A DNA stretch of 64,000 bases from Arthrobacter pigmenti (GTDB taxonomy: Bacteria > Actinomycetota > Actinomycetes > Actinomycetales > Micrococcaceae): assembly GCF_011927905.1 (NCBI RefSeq), contig NZ_JAATJL010000001.1, positions 2,852,001-2,916,000 of the forward strand. The letters are read 5' to 3'. A program made the position numbers and the translations under genes. A model generated the notes under the pieces. That model was not told the DNA's origin, made no database searches, and saw nothing but the letters and a program-made list of their open reading frames with translations. Below are positions 35,762 to 44,890 of this stretch, one piece after another. Each line of letters starts with the position of its first letter. The stretch's first letter is position 1.

Positions 35762-36490
35762 GTGGAGAACTGGCTCGGCCTCGCCAACCGGCGCGTACTG
35801 ATCGCCGGCGCCGGCGGCATTGGGCAAGCGTGCGCGACGGCGTTTGCCCAGGCGGGTGCCCGCGTGGTCCTCGCGGATATCAATGAGACGCGACTGCAGA
35901 ACCACGAGAACACCCTGCGCGCAGACTTCTCGACCGCCGAAGGTTGCGAAGACGCAGTCGAACAAGCCGTCGGACAACTCAAAGGCATCGACGTCCTCGT
36001 CCACGCAGTCGGCATCAACCACCGCGTGAACATCCTCGACACCACCGACGAAAACTGGCAGCGCACCCTCGACATCAACCTCTCCAGCGCCTTCCGCCTC
36101 GGCAAGGCCGCCGGGAAGCACATGGTCAGCGCCGGTTGGGGCCGCCAGATCTACTGCTCCTCGGTGTCGGGCCTGCTTGCCCATCCGGACCACGGCCCGT
36201 ACGCCGCAAGCAAGGGCGGCATCAACCAGCTGATGCGCGTCATGGCACGGGAGTGGGCGAAGGACGGAGTCACCGTCAACGCGATCGCTCCCGGTTACAC
36301 GGAAACCGACCTCACCAAGGCCCACCTGGACAAGCCCGGCGTCCGCGAGCACTACACGTCCCTGGTCCCGGCCGGGCGGCTCGGCACCGTCGAGGACCTC
36401 ACCGGTCCCGTCCTCTTCCTCGCTTCCGAGCAGGCATCCTTCGTTACCGGACACGTTCTCTACGCGGATGGAGGCCGTACCCTTGTCTAG
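35762..36490 (+). CDS. Short-chain dehydrogenase/reductase (FabG-like)
   Basis: 242 residues. The cofactor site is IAGAGGIGQACATAFAQAGA (second-residue change from the usual TGxxxGIG), followed by VHAVGINH, Ser in CSSVSG and the YxxxK in GPYAASKGGINQL. The C-terminus PVLFLASEQASFVTGHVLYADGG is typical of classical SDRs. GTG start at 35762. First gene of the GntR-controlled cluster; probably oxidises a hydroxy or deoxy-acid intermediate. Overlaps the next gene by 8 bases. Confidence 0.9.
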   Translation: MENWLGLANRRVLIAGAGGIGQACATAFAQAGARVVLADINETRLQNHENTLRADFSTAEGCEDAVEQAVGQLKGIDVLVHAVGINHRVNILDTTDENWQRTLDINLSSAFRLGKAAGKHMVSAGWGRQIYCSSVSGLLAHPDHGPYAASKGGINQLMRVMAREWAKDGVTVNAIAPGYTETDLTKAHLDKPGVREHYTSLVPAGRLGTVEDLTGPVLFLASEQASFVTGHVLYADGGRTLV

Positions 36491-37079
36491 CCGCCTGCCC
36501 CTGCTGCACCCTGAGAACATGACCGCGGACCAGCGCAGTCTCTACAACCGGATCGCCGCCGGCCCACGTGCCAACGGTCCGTTCCGGATCATGCACGACG
36601 ACGCCACCCTCGCCGGCCCGTTCAACGCCCTCGCGCATGCGCCCCTGATCGGCGACGCCGTCCAGGAACTCGGCTCCGCACTCCGCTTCAAGGGAAAGCT
36701 CCAGGACCGCACCCGCGAACTCGTGATCTGTGCCGTCGCAGCCGCCCTGAACTCCGAGTACGAGTGGTACGCGCACAGCCGCGCCGCCGTCGTCGTCGGT
36801 GTAACCGAGGAGGAACTCACCCAGCTCAAGGCGGGCACCATCCCTCAGGAAGCGTCGGACGCGGAGAAGTCGGCGCTGAAGTTGACCCGCGAATTGATCG
36901 CCGAAGCCGGCATACCGGACAGCACCTTCGAGGACGCTCAGCAACACCTCGGCCATGAGGGAACCGTCGAAGTCACGGTCCTCGTGGGGTACTACCGCAC
37001 CCTCGCGGGCCTACTCGCAGTCGCCAATGTCAAAGCCCCTGAAGACCAAACTCCAGAAGACACCACCCAACCCGAATGA
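36483..37079 (+). CDS. Carboxymuconolactone decarboxylase-like protein
   Basis: About 198 residues. The CMD/AhpD-like helical core is seen in GKLQDRTRELVICAVAAAL and YEWYAHSRAAVVVGVTEEEL; the His of the YAH segment is conserved, but the CxxC of AhpD peroxidases is absent. The start TTG at 36483 lies 8 bases after GGAGG and overlaps the SDR stop; an ATG at 36468 is the alternative. Members act as decarboxylases, isomerases or oxygen-independent ring or lactone enzymes; the reaction here is unknown. Confidence 0.85.
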   Translation: MSSRLPLLHPENMTADQRSLYNRIAAGPRANGPFRIMHDDATLAGPFNALAHAPLIGDAVQELGSALRFKGKLQDRTRELVICAVAAALNSEYEWYAHSRAAVVVGVTEEELTQLKAGTIPQEASDAEKSALKLTRELIAEAGIPDSTFEDAQQHLGHEGTVEVTVLVGYYRTLAGLLAVANVKAPEDQTPEDTTQPE

Positions 37080-37108
37080 AATCCAACCGAGTATCAAGGG
37101 AGAAACCC

Positions 37109-38119
37109 ATGACCAGCACCTCTCACAAGGCTCGCGGATCGCGCATCGTTGCCGCCGCAATCCTTGCACCGGCACTGTTCCTCAGCGCCTGCGGCAGTCC
37201 CGTCACCGATAACGCAGGAGGAGGCGGCGGAGCTGACAGCGGCGACGGCGGCACCCTGTCGATCGCGACCGGCGGCACCGGCGGCGTCTACTACCCGCTC
37301 GGCGGCGGTTTCGCGACTGTCATCCGCGAAAACGTGGAAGGCTACGACGCCACCGTGCAGGAGACCAACGCCTCCGTCGACAACATGCTGCTGATCCAGA
37401 GCGACGCCGCGCAGCTCGCACTGGCGGTCGGTGATGTGGTGTCCGACGCCGTCGAAGGCGTAGGCGAGTTCGAAGGCAATGCCCTGGACGTCTGCTCGCT
37501 CGGCAACGTCTACAACAACTTCCTGCAGCCCATCACCGTCGAAGGCACCGGAATCCAGTCCGTCGCGGACATGGAAGGCAAGGTCATCTCGGTCGGCGCG
37601 CCGGGATCTGCAACGGAAGTTGCAGCGATCCGCACGCTCGAAGCCGCAGGAATTGACCCAGAGTCCGGCATCGACCGCCGCCAGCTCGGTGTCGCGGAAA
37701 CCGTCGCGGCACTTCGTGACGGCACCATTGACGCCGGCTTCTGGTCCGGCGGCCTGCCCACCGGCGCCATGATCGACCTCGCCAGCGACGGCGACATGGT
37801 AATCGTCCCGATCGGCGAGTACGCAGCACCGATGGCCGAGGAATACGGCGACTACTACGTGGAGCAGGAGATCCCGGCTGACACCTACGAGGGCCAGACC
37901 GAACCCATCTCCGTCATCGCCTCGCCGAACATCCTCGTAGCCTCGGCCAGCATGGACGAGCAGCTGCAGGAAGACATCACGACGGCGCTGTTCGAGAACA
38001 AGGAACAGCTCATCCAGGTGCACCCTGCCGCTGAGGAAATGGACGCGGCCACCGCGGGTGAGGTTCCGTTCGTCGAAACCTGCCCGGGCGCCCAGGCTTA
38101 CTTCGACCAGGCGGGCTAA
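37109..38119 (+). CDS. TAXI family TRAP transporter solute receptor (lipoprotein)
   Basis: 336 residues from ATG at 37109 behind AAGGGAG. Signal peptide with lipobox LSAC, then a Gly-rich linker and the TAXI signature TGGTGGVYYPLGGGFA. TAXI receptors deliver organic acids such as glutamate, 2-oxoglutarate or other carboxylates to a fused TRAP permease. Here the DUF1850 and TRAP permease genes follow directly. Confidence 0.93.
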   Translation: MTSTSHKARGSRIVAAAILAPALFLSACGSPVTDNAGGGGGADSGDGGTLSIATGGTGGVYYPLGGGFATVIRENVEGYDATVQETNASVDNMLLIQSDAAQLALAVGDVVSDAVEGVGEFEGNALDVCSLGNVYNNFLQPITVEGTGIQSVADMEGKVISVGAPGSATEVAAIRTLEAAGIDPESGIDRRQLGVAETVAALRDGTIDAGFWSGGLPTGAMIDLASDGDMVIVPIGEYAAPMAEEYGDYYVEQEIPADTYEGQTEPISVIASPNILVASASMDEQLQEDITTALFENKEQLIQVHPAAEEMDAATAGEVPFVETCPGAQAYFDQAG

Positions 38120-38125
38120 CCAAAC

Positions 38126-38626
38126 ATGCGCAAGCTCGCCGTCGTCGTTGCTTTGCTGGTGTGCCTGGGCACACTGGGAGGGATCGCCGCGGGAAATGCC
38201 GGCTCGACCGAGCGTTTCCTGACAGTGACGAACGACGACGGCGAGCTGGCCCGCGTGCCCCTCACCGGGGACACCTTCGCGGTGAGTTACCGCAACTCGA
38301 TCTACGAAACCTACGCCGAGGAACGCTACGAAGTGCAGGCCGACGGCTCCTACCGCCTGGTTGAAATCGCCGCCGACCAGTTGGCGGTCCTCGAGGAGTA
38401 CTACGGCGTCCCCGGAGCCCCCGAGGCGGCCGTCCCCGATGACCGCCGCAACCACGTTGTACCGCCGAACCCGGACCGCCCGGTGGTCTTTGACACCCTC
38501 TCGATCGCTGCCACCGACCTCGGGCAGCGCACCCTCCACGTCCCCGGAGAACCGCCGCTCGAGCTGTGGCAGCTGGTCGGGGACCGCAATCCGTTCGTTG
38601 TGCTAGACATCAAGGAGACCCCATGA
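38126..38626 (+). CDS. DUF1850 domain protein
   Basis: 166 residues with an N-terminal hydrophobic segment (signal or anchor) and the DUF1850 pattern FAVSYRNSIYETYAEERYEV. This small family is found almost only next to TAXI-TRAP transporters, where it probably assists transport; its biochemical role is not established. Its stop overlaps the start of the TRAP permease by 4 bases. Confidence 0.88.
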   Translation: MRKLAVVVALLVCLGTLGGIAAGNAGSTERFLTVTNDDGELARVPLTGDTFAVSYRNSIYETYAEERYEVQADGSYRLVEIAADQLAVLEEYYGVPGAPEAAVPDDRRNHVVPPNPDRPVVFDTLSIAATDLGQRTLHVPGEPPLELWQLVGDRNPFVVLDIKETP

Positions 38627-40710
38627 CCGAGCGACCCGACGGCAAAGGCGCCGTGGCTGCACACAAGGTCCAGGATAAGGACCGGGACAAGAACGACGAC
38701 GACGTCACCCTCGCCGGCTCCCCCGACCCGGCGAAGGACTCGATCGACGAAGAGGCGCTCATTGCCGAATTCGAGGCCGAGAAGCCCGCCCGGCACCTCA
38801 GCGGCAAGCCGGAAATCATCATCAAGGTCATCGGGGTCGCGCTGTCCGTGTTCGGCCTGTACTGGGTGTTCAACCCGATGGCCACCCAGTTCTACCTGCC
38901 CGCGTTCCTGATGATCGGGCTGTCCATGACGTTCCTCGTGTATCGCGGCTGGGGACGAACGGATAAGGACAAGGAAAAGAAGAAAGCCGACAACCCGCAC
39001 GCCCTCGACTGGGCGCTCGCGGTCATCGCCATCATCCCGTTCGCTTACATCATCAGTGACTGGGACGCGTTCTTCCGGCGCGCGATCATCCCCACCTATC
39101 TCGACCTGATCATGGGCACCATCGCCATTCTCGTGGTGCTCGAGGCCTGCCGCCGCACCGTGGGCATCCTGGTGCCGATCGTCGTCGTATTCTTCTTCGC
39201 GTACGCCTACTTCGGCCCGTACTTCCCGGATCCGTTCGGGACCTCATCCTTCGGCTGGATCCGGCTGGTGGGTCACAACGTCATGGGAACGCAGGGCATC
39301 TTCGGTGTGCCAACGGATGTGGCGGCCACGTACATCATCTTGTTCACTATCTACGGCGCCGTGTTGACGGCGTCGGGCGCCACGAAGTTCTTCATCGACC
39401 TTTCCTTCTCGGCGTTCGGGCAGTCGAAGTCCGGCCCCGGGCGCACTGTGACACTGGCGGGCTTCCTGCTCGGTACGGTTTCCGGTTCCGGTGTTGCCAC
39501 GACGGTGACCCTCGGTGGCATCTCCTGGCCGCTGCTTAAGAAAGCCGGCTACCCGAAGGAACACGGCGGCGGCGTGCTCGCGGCTGCCGGTATCGGCGCG
39601 ATCATGTCTCCTCCAACACTCGGCGCCGCGGCGTTCATCATCGCCGCGCTGCTCGGCGTCTCCTACCTGCAGGTGCTGATCTGGGCCACCATCCCCACAT
39701 TGCTCTACTACCTCGGCATCATCCTCGCCATCGAGATGGACGCCCGAAAGTTCAAGACCCACGCCGTGGAGATCGACACCAAGCCCGTCGGCAAGCTGCT
39801 GCTGCGCTTCGGGTACCACTTCAGCTCGCTCGTGGCGATTGTCGTGTTCATGGCGATGGGCATGACGCCGTTCCGCGCCGTCGTTTTCGCCACCGTCCTC
39901 GCGTTTGTGCTCAGCTTCTTCGACCGGCAGTCGTGGATGACGCCGAAGCGGATCTGGGACGCGCTGGCCACCGGCGCAACCGGTGCGCTCTCGGTCATCC
40001 CCGTGATGGCGGCGGCGGGCCTGATTGTCGGCGTCATGACGCTGACCGGGCTCGGCCTGAAGCTGGCGAACATCATCGTGGACTTCGCCGGCGGCAGCCT
40101 GTTCCTGACGGCCCTGTTCTCGGCGATCTCGGTGATCTTGCTGGGCCTCGCGGTTCCGGTAACGGCGAGCTTCATCATCTCGTGGGTGATCATCGGCCCG
40201 GCGCTGCAGGACGTCGGTGTTCCCGCCTTCGCCGCCGCGATGTTCATCTTCTACTACTCCGTCCTCAGCGAAGTGTCCCCGCCCACCGCGCTCTCGCCGT
40301 TCGCGGCGTCGGCCATCACCGGCGGTAAACCGATCAAGACCATGTGGCTCACCTGGCGGTACACGCTCTCGGCGTTCCTGGTGCCGTTCATCTTCGTACT
40401 CACCGGTCCGGGAATCGGCCTGCTGATGCAGGGCGGAATCGGCACAGTGCTGATGGCGCTGGTGGTCTCCACCGTCGCGGTTGCGGCGCTGGCGGTTGCT
40501 ACGGGCGGCTGGATCATGGGGCCGGCCAACTGGCTGGAGCGTGGACTGATCGGCGTCGGTTCCCTGCCGTTACTGGTGATGGAGCCGATGTACCTGGGGA
40601 TCGGTGCCGCGCTCATCGCAGTCGGACTCGTCCTCCACATTGTGCGCATCAAGCGGCACAAGTCCGATGAAAGCCCCACGACGACGACGGCCCCTGTACG
40701 AGCGTCGTGA
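38623..40710 (+). CDS. TRAP transporter fused permease (4TM-12TM)
   Basis: 695 residues. A charged cytoplasmic N-terminus of about 65 residues precedes a DctQ-like four-helix section and a DctM-like section with about 12 helices; the segment SGSGVATTVTLGGISWPLLKKAGYP is the conserved core of TAXI-associated permeases. Secondary, sodium-driven uptake with the TAXI receptor. Start at ATG 38623, overlapping the DUF1850 stop. Confidence 0.94.
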   Translation: MTERPDGKGAVAAHKVQDKDRDKNDDDVTLAGSPDPAKDSIDEEALIAEFEAEKPARHLSGKPEIIIKVIGVALSVFGLYWVFNPMATQFYLPAFLMIGLSMTFLVYRGWGRTDKDKEKKKADNPHALDWALAVIAIIPFAYIISDWDAFFRRAIIPTYLDLIMGTIAILVVLEACRRTVGILVPIVVVFFFAYAYFGPYFPDPFGTSSFGWIRLVGHNVMGTQGIFGVPTDVAATYIILFTIYGAVLTASGATKFFIDLSFSAFGQSKSGPGRTVTLAGFLLGTVSGSGVATTVTLGGISWPLLKKAGYPKEHGGGVLAAAGIGAIMSPPTLGAAAFIIAALLGVSYLQVLIWATIPTLLYYLGIILAIEMDARKFKTHAVEIDTKPVGKLLLRFGYHFSSLVAIVVFMAMGMTPFRAVVFATVLAFVLSFFDRQSWMTPKRIWDALATGATGALSVIPVMAAAGLIVGVMTLTGLGLKLANIIVDFAGGSLFLTALFSAISVILLGLAVPVTASFIISWVIIGPALQDVGVPAFAAAMFIFYYSVLSEVSPPTALSPFAASAITGGKPIKTMWLTWRYTLSAFLVPFIFVLTGPGIGLLMQGGIGTVLMALVVSTVAVAALAVATGGWIMGPANWLERGLIGVGSLPLLVMEPMYLGIGAALIAVGLVLHIVRIKRHKSDESPTTTTAPVRAS

Positions 40711-41921
40711 CCTCCCACCAACCCGGACGGCCTGTCACCACCCTGCTGCAGGCCGTCTCCGTCACCACCACCGGGGTACTGCCCGCGTTCCTCCTCGGAG
40801 CACTGGCAGTACAGATCCGCGACGACCTTCACCTCGGCCCGGCACAGCTGGGCATCGCGGCGGCAACGCTGTTCGCGACCTCCGGGGTGCTGGCGCGGAC
40901 ACTCGGTGGCGTAGTACAGCGGGTGGGCGCGGGCCGGGGCATGGTCATCTCGGCCTCCCTGGCCACCGTGGCGTTGGCAGGCGTCGGAGCAGCACCGTCA
41001 TTTCCCGTTTTGGTGGCGGCCCTGTTCATCGGCGGCACTGCCAACGCCATGGCGCAGCCCTCTGCGAACCTCGGGATCTCCCGGGGCATCGGCAGTGACC
41101 GGCTGGGCCTGGCGTTCGGCGTGAAGCAATCCTCAATCCCGGCGGCGTCCTTGCTGGGCGGCCTCGCTGTACCCGGCATCGCGCTGGTATTCGGTTGGCG
41201 GTACGCGTTCTTTATCGGCGCTTTGTTGGCACTGTGCCTTGCGGTCTGGGCCTTCTTCCGCGGGCGGGCACCTTTTAGTACGACGACGACGGCGGCCCAC
41301 CCCGAGGACCGCGGCACCCCGCGCGCCGGGCTGGTGGTACTGACGATCGGCGCCGGCCTCGCTGCGGCCGCTGCGACGTCGCTCGGTGTGTTCCTGGTTG
41401 ACTCGATGGTGCAGTCCGGCATCTCCCCCAGCGCAGCCGGGCTTTTCTTCGCCGGAGCCGCAGTGCTGGGACTCGGCATCCGCATCCTGCTGGGCGCCCT
41501 CATGGACAAAATGCCGACCCGCAGCCCCTACGTACTGATCGCGAACCTGTTGGTGGCCGGCGTCGTCGGCTATCTGCTGCTCAGTGTCGGCTCCGAACCG
41601 CTGGTCCTGGCCGGCACGTTCCTCGCTTACAGCGCGGGGTGGACGTGGCCGGGGCTGCTGCACTTCGCGATCGTGCGCGATAACCGGATGGCGGCCGCCT
41701 CGGCCACCGGCGTTGTGCAGACCGGACTTTCACTCGGCGCGGCCGGTGGTCCGCTGCTGTTCGGGCTGCTGGTGAGCGCAACCTCGTATTCCACCGCCTG
41801 GGTGGTGGCCGGCGTCGTCGCGCTTTTCGCTGCTCTGACCTTCCGCATCGGGAGGCGGCTGATCCGAAAATCCCGCGGCCTCCCCGTTCGTTTTTCAACA
41901 GTTGTTAAGGAGTCTTCATGA
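40707..41921 (+). CDS. MFS transporter
   Basis: 404 residues with 12 hydrophobic segments. LGIAAATLFATSGVLARTLGGVVQRVG matches the loop 2-3 region of sugar-acid/cyanate-type MFS proteins. GTG start overlaps the TRAP permease stop by 4 bases and its own stop overlaps lhgO by 4 bases. A second importer for the same pathway or an exporter of an intermediate; direction not predictable. Confidence 0.9.
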   Translation: MTSHQPGRPVTTLLQAVSVTTTGVLPAFLLGALAVQIRDDLHLGPAQLGIAAATLFATSGVLARTLGGVVQRVGAGRGMVISASLATVALAGVGAAPSFPVLVAALFIGGTANAMAQPSANLGISRGIGSDRLGLAFGVKQSSIPAASLLGGLAVPGIALVFGWRYAFFIGALLALCLAVWAFFRGRAPFSTTTTAAHPEDRGTPRAGLVVLTIGAGLAAAAATSLGVFLVDSMVQSGISPSAAGLFFAGAAVLGLGIRILLGALMDKMPTRSPYVLIANLLVAGVVGYLLLSVGSEPLVLAGTFLAYSAGWTWPGLLHFAIVRDNRMAAASATGVVQTGLSLGAAGGPLLFGLLVSATSYSTAWVVAGVVALFAALTFRIGRRLIRKSRGLPVRFSTVVKESS

Positions 41922-43132
41922 CACGCTACGCAGTTATTGGCGGCGGCATCCTGGGCACCGCCGTTGCGCGCCGCCTGCTGCAGCAGCAGCCGGACGCCCA
42001 GGTCACGGTGTTGGAGAAGGAGTCCTCGCTGGCTGCGCATCAGACCGGCCGGAACTCGGGTGTGGTGCACGCCGGGCTGTACTACACGCCCGGGTCGCTC
42101 AAGGCGCGGCTGTGCCGGCGCGGGGTCGAGTTGCTCAAGGAGTACTGCGGGTCTCGTGACCTCGAGTACAACGAGATCGGCAAGGTCCTTGTCGCCCGGA
42201 ACGCTGTGGAGGAATCCCGGCTGGGCGACATCCTTGACCGCGCCCGGGCCAACGGCGTCCCGGGTGTTCGGATCATCAACCGGTCCGAACTGCGCGACCT
42301 CGAGCCGCACGTCGACGGGACTTCCGGGCTGCACTCCCCGCACACGGCGATCGTGGACTACGGCGCAGTGACGCGGGCTTTCGCTGACGACGTCGTTGCT
42401 GCCGGTGGGACCGTGCGCATGGGGTTCGAGGTCACGGGACTGAACACCCGCGGCGGCGAGACGCTGGTGACCGGGACCGTTGACGGCTCGCCGACGTGGG
42501 AGATTTTCGACTCGGTGGTCAGCTGCGCCGGGCTGCACGCGGACCGGGTCGCGAAGTTGGCCGGTGACGAGGAGGATCCGAAGATTGTTCCCTTCCGCGG
42601 CGAGTACTATCTGCTGCGCCCCGAACGTCGTTCACTAGTGCGCGGGCTCGTGTACCCGGTGCCGGATCCGCGCTATCCATTCCTCGGCGTGCACCTCACC
42701 CCGCGTACCGACGGCGAGGTGATGGTCGGGCCGAACGCCGTGCTGGCGCTGGCCCGCGAGGCGTACGGCTGGGGCACCCTCTCCCCGCGCGACCTCGGCG
42801 ACGCCGTTGCCTACCCCGGCTTCCGGGCCTTCGCGAAGCAGCACTGGCGGACCGGCGCCGTCGAAATGATCGGTTCACTCAGCAAACGACGCTTCGTGAA
42901 CGAGGCACGTAAGTACGTGCCGGAACTGACCGTCGACGACGTCGTTCCCGGGCCAAGCGGGATCCGCGCCCAGGCGCTGGACCGCGACGGTTCGCTGGTG
43001 GACGACTTCCGGATCACCCGGCACGGCTCGGTCCTTGCGGTGCGCAATGCGCCGTCGCCGGCCGCCACGTCCTCGCTCGCGATTGCCGAGCACATTGTTT
43101 CGCAGGTCCTAAACGAAGAGGAAGCCGCATGA
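41918..43132 (+). CDS. lhgO: L-2-hydroxyglutarate oxidase
   Basis: 404-residue FAD enzyme of the DAO superfamily. The FAD site is AVIGGGILGTAVARRLLQQ, followed by the LhgO-specific HQTGRNSGVVHAGLYY segment. The characterised homologue oxidises L-2-hydroxyglutarate to 2-oxoglutarate and feeds electrons to the quinone pool. A related 2-hydroxy acid as substrate cannot be excluded. Overlaps both neighbours by 4 bases. Confidence 0.9.
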   Translation: MTRYAVIGGGILGTAVARRLLQQQPDAQVTVLEKESSLAAHQTGRNSGVVHAGLYYTPGSLKARLCRRGVELLKEYCGSRDLEYNEIGKVLVARNAVEESRLGDILDRARANGVPGVRIINRSELRDLEPHVDGTSGLHSPHTAIVDYGAVTRAFADDVVAAGGTVRMGFEVTGLNTRGGETLVTGTVDGSPTWEIFDSVVSCAGLHADRVAKLAGDEEDPKIVPFRGEYYLLRPERRSLVRGLVYPVPDPRYPFLGVHLTPRTDGEVMVGPNAVLALAREAYGWGTLSPRDLGDAVAYPGFRAFAKQHWRTGAVEMIGSLSKRRFVNEARKYVPELTVDDVVPGPSGIRAQALDRDGSLVDDFRITRHGSVLAVRNAPSPAATSSLAIAEHIVSQVLNEEEAA

Positions 43133-44019
43133 CGCATTTGAAAAGGGGGCTCTGGGGCGTGCTGGCTACGCCGTTCGCGGGGCCATCGTTCGCCGTCGAC
43201 ACCGAGTCGCTGAAGCGCGAGGTCGAGCTGTACACGCACATCCCCGCCACCGGTCTGGTGGTGCTCGGGGTGTTCGGTGAGGGTGCCACGCTCGATACGG
43301 GTGAGCAGCTCCTCACCGTTTCCACGGTCGCCGAGGCTGCGGAAGAGACGCCGCTCGTGGTGGGGTTGTCCTCGCGGACCACTAACGTGGCGATCGAGCA
43401 GGCACATACGGCGGTCAATGCTGCCGGGTCTCAACTGGCAGCACTGATGGTGCAGGCGAATACGCCTCAGCCGGATGCCCTGGTGGCTCATCTCACCGCG
43501 ATCCACCGGGCCTCCGGCGCCGACATCGTGCTGCAGGATTACCCCGTGGCGTCCGGCGTGAAGATCAGTACGGCGCAGATTCTGGCCGTCGTCGAACGCT
43601 GTCCGTTCATTGCGGCCGTGAAATCGGAGGCGCCGCCTACTGCTGCGGCGATTGCTCAGTTGACCCGCGCGACCGACGTGCCGGTGTTCGGTGGGCTCGG
43701 CGGCGTCGGGCTCCTGGATGAGCTTGCCGCCGGTGCCGCGGGCGCCATGACCGGCTTCTCGCATCCCGAGGCGCTGCAGCTTGCGATCACAGCGAACGAC
43801 GACGGCGGCTTCCGCGCCGCGCGCGACGCCTTTGCCCCGTGGCTGCCGCTTGCGAACTTCGAGGGGCAGCCGGGGATCGGGCTCGCGCTGCGCAAGGAGA
43901 TCCTTCGTCGGCGCGGCATCATCGCGGAGGCGCTGGTCCGCCCGCCGGCACCCACTCTGCCGTCCGAACTTGCCGACATGATCGACGCCCACCTCGACGC
44001 TGTAAAGGAGCTTGCCTAG
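43129..44019 (+). CDS. DapA-family lyase/dehydratase
   Basis: 296-residue Schiff-base TIM barrel. The catalytic Lys is in FIAAVKSEAPP and the Tyr in DIVLQDYPVASG; GVFGEGATLDTGEQL replaces the usual GTTGE substrate loop. Members include dihydrodipicolinate synthase, 2-keto-3-deoxy-acid aldolases and dehydratases such as KdgD. In this context cleavage or dehydration of a 2-keto-3-deoxy acid is likelier than lysine synthesis. Confidence 0.88.
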   Translation: MTHLKRGLWGVLATPFAGPSFAVDTESLKREVELYTHIPATGLVVLGVFGEGATLDTGEQLLTVSTVAEAAEETPLVVGLSSRTTNVAIEQAHTAVNAAGSQLAALMVQANTPQPDALVAHLTAIHRASGADIVLQDYPVASGVKISTAQILAVVERCPFIAAVKSEAPPTAAAIAQLTRATDVPVFGGLGGVGLLDELAAGAAGAMTGFSHPEALQLAITANDDGGFRAARDAFAPWLPLANFEGQPGIGLALRKEILRRRGIIAEALVRPPAPTLPSELADMIDAHLDAVKELA

Positions 44020-44793
44020 ATGGATACCGGACTCAAGGGAAAGAACGTACTGGTGCCGGGGTCGAGCTCCGGGATCGGACTGGCCATTGCGCAGGCTCTG
44101 GCTGAAGAGGGCGCCAATGTGGTGCTCGCTGCCCGCCGCGAGGACCTAGTCCAGGCCGAGGCAGCGAAGCTGCCCTCCGCCGTCGGAATCGGTCTGGACC
44201 TCAATCATGAGGATGCGCCGGAGCGGCTGGTCGAGGCCGCTGAGAAGGCGTTCGGGCCGATCGACGTGCTGGTGCTCAACAGCGGTGGCCCGCCGCCCGG
44301 GGGTGCAGCTGACGTGTCCGATGAGAAGGCGCTGGCCGCCGTGCACCAGTTGCTGCTGCAGCACATTCGGCTCACTTCGCTGGTGCTGCCGGGGATGCGG
44401 GAGCGCGGCTGGGGGCGGATTGTCGCGGTCGGGTCGTCCGGGGTGCAGAGCCCGCTGCCGAACCTGGCGTTGTCCAACATCGGCCGGGCCGGGCTCGCGG
44501 GTTACCTGAAGACCCTCGCCAACGAGGTTGCTGCCGACGGGATCACCGTAAACATGGTGCTGCCCGGCCGGATTGACACAGACCGCGTCGCGTCGCTGGA
44601 CGAAGCCGCGGCCAAGCGCACCGGCAAGACGCCCGAGGAAGCCCGCGCCTCCTCCGAAGCGACCATCCCCGCAGGCCGCTACGGGAAGCCGGAGGAGTTC
44701 GCCGCCGTCGTCGCGTTCCTGGCAAGCGGGCCCGCGGCCTATGTGACCGGCGAGCAGATCCGCTGTGACGGCGGCCTGGTGAGGAGCTACTGA
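44020..44793 (+). CDS. Short-chain dehydrogenase/reductase
   Basis: 257 residues beginning directly after the DapA-like stop. Cofactor region VPGSSSGIGLAIAQALAEEG and ARRED (NADP type). LVLNSGGPPPG is present, but the usual catalytic Tyr-x-x-x-Lys is not: after VGSSGVQSP the matching segment reads ALSNIGRAGLAGYLK, with Asn-Ile-Gly-Arg where Tyr and Lys are expected. This is the pattern of the atypical SDR subgroup whose members lack the classical Tyr. Reaction unknown. Confidence 0.85.
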   Translation: MDTGLKGKNVLVPGSSSGIGLAIAQALAEEGANVVLAARREDLVQAEAAKLPSAVGIGLDLNHEDAPERLVEAAEKAFGPIDVLVLNSGGPPPGGAADVSDEKALAAVHQLLLQHIRLTSLVLPGMRERGWGRIVAVGSSGVQSPLPNLALSNIGRAGLAGYLKTLANEVAADGITVNMVLPGRIDTDRVASLDEAAAKRTGKTPEEARASSEATIPAGRYGKPEEFAAVVAFLASGPAAYVTGEQIRCDGGLVRSY

Positions 44794-44812
44794 TGATGAA
44801 CAACCCCACGCT

Positions 44813-44867
44813 GAGTGTGCAGATAATCGCCTTATCATCGGCGCATAACGCCATTATCTGCGCACTC
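44813..44867 (+). promoter_or_regulatory. AT-rich stem-loop between SDR and FAH genes
   Basis: Arms 44813-44827 and 44853-44867 pair over 15 positions with one G-T wobble; the 25-base loop contains a smaller GGCG/CGCC hairpin. It interrupts an otherwise overlapping gene string, is far more AT-rich than the flanks and lacks a T run. It may be an RNA processing or stability element, or a binding site for a regulator (GCAGATAAT in inverted copies). Confidence 0.65.
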
Positions 44868-44890
44868 AACAGCCTGAGCCAGCGAGGAGC

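Noticed and set aside
37094-38539. 481-codon minus-strand frame
   Set aside because: Antisense to the TAXI receptor and DUF1850 genes, which carry a lipobox and family signatures.
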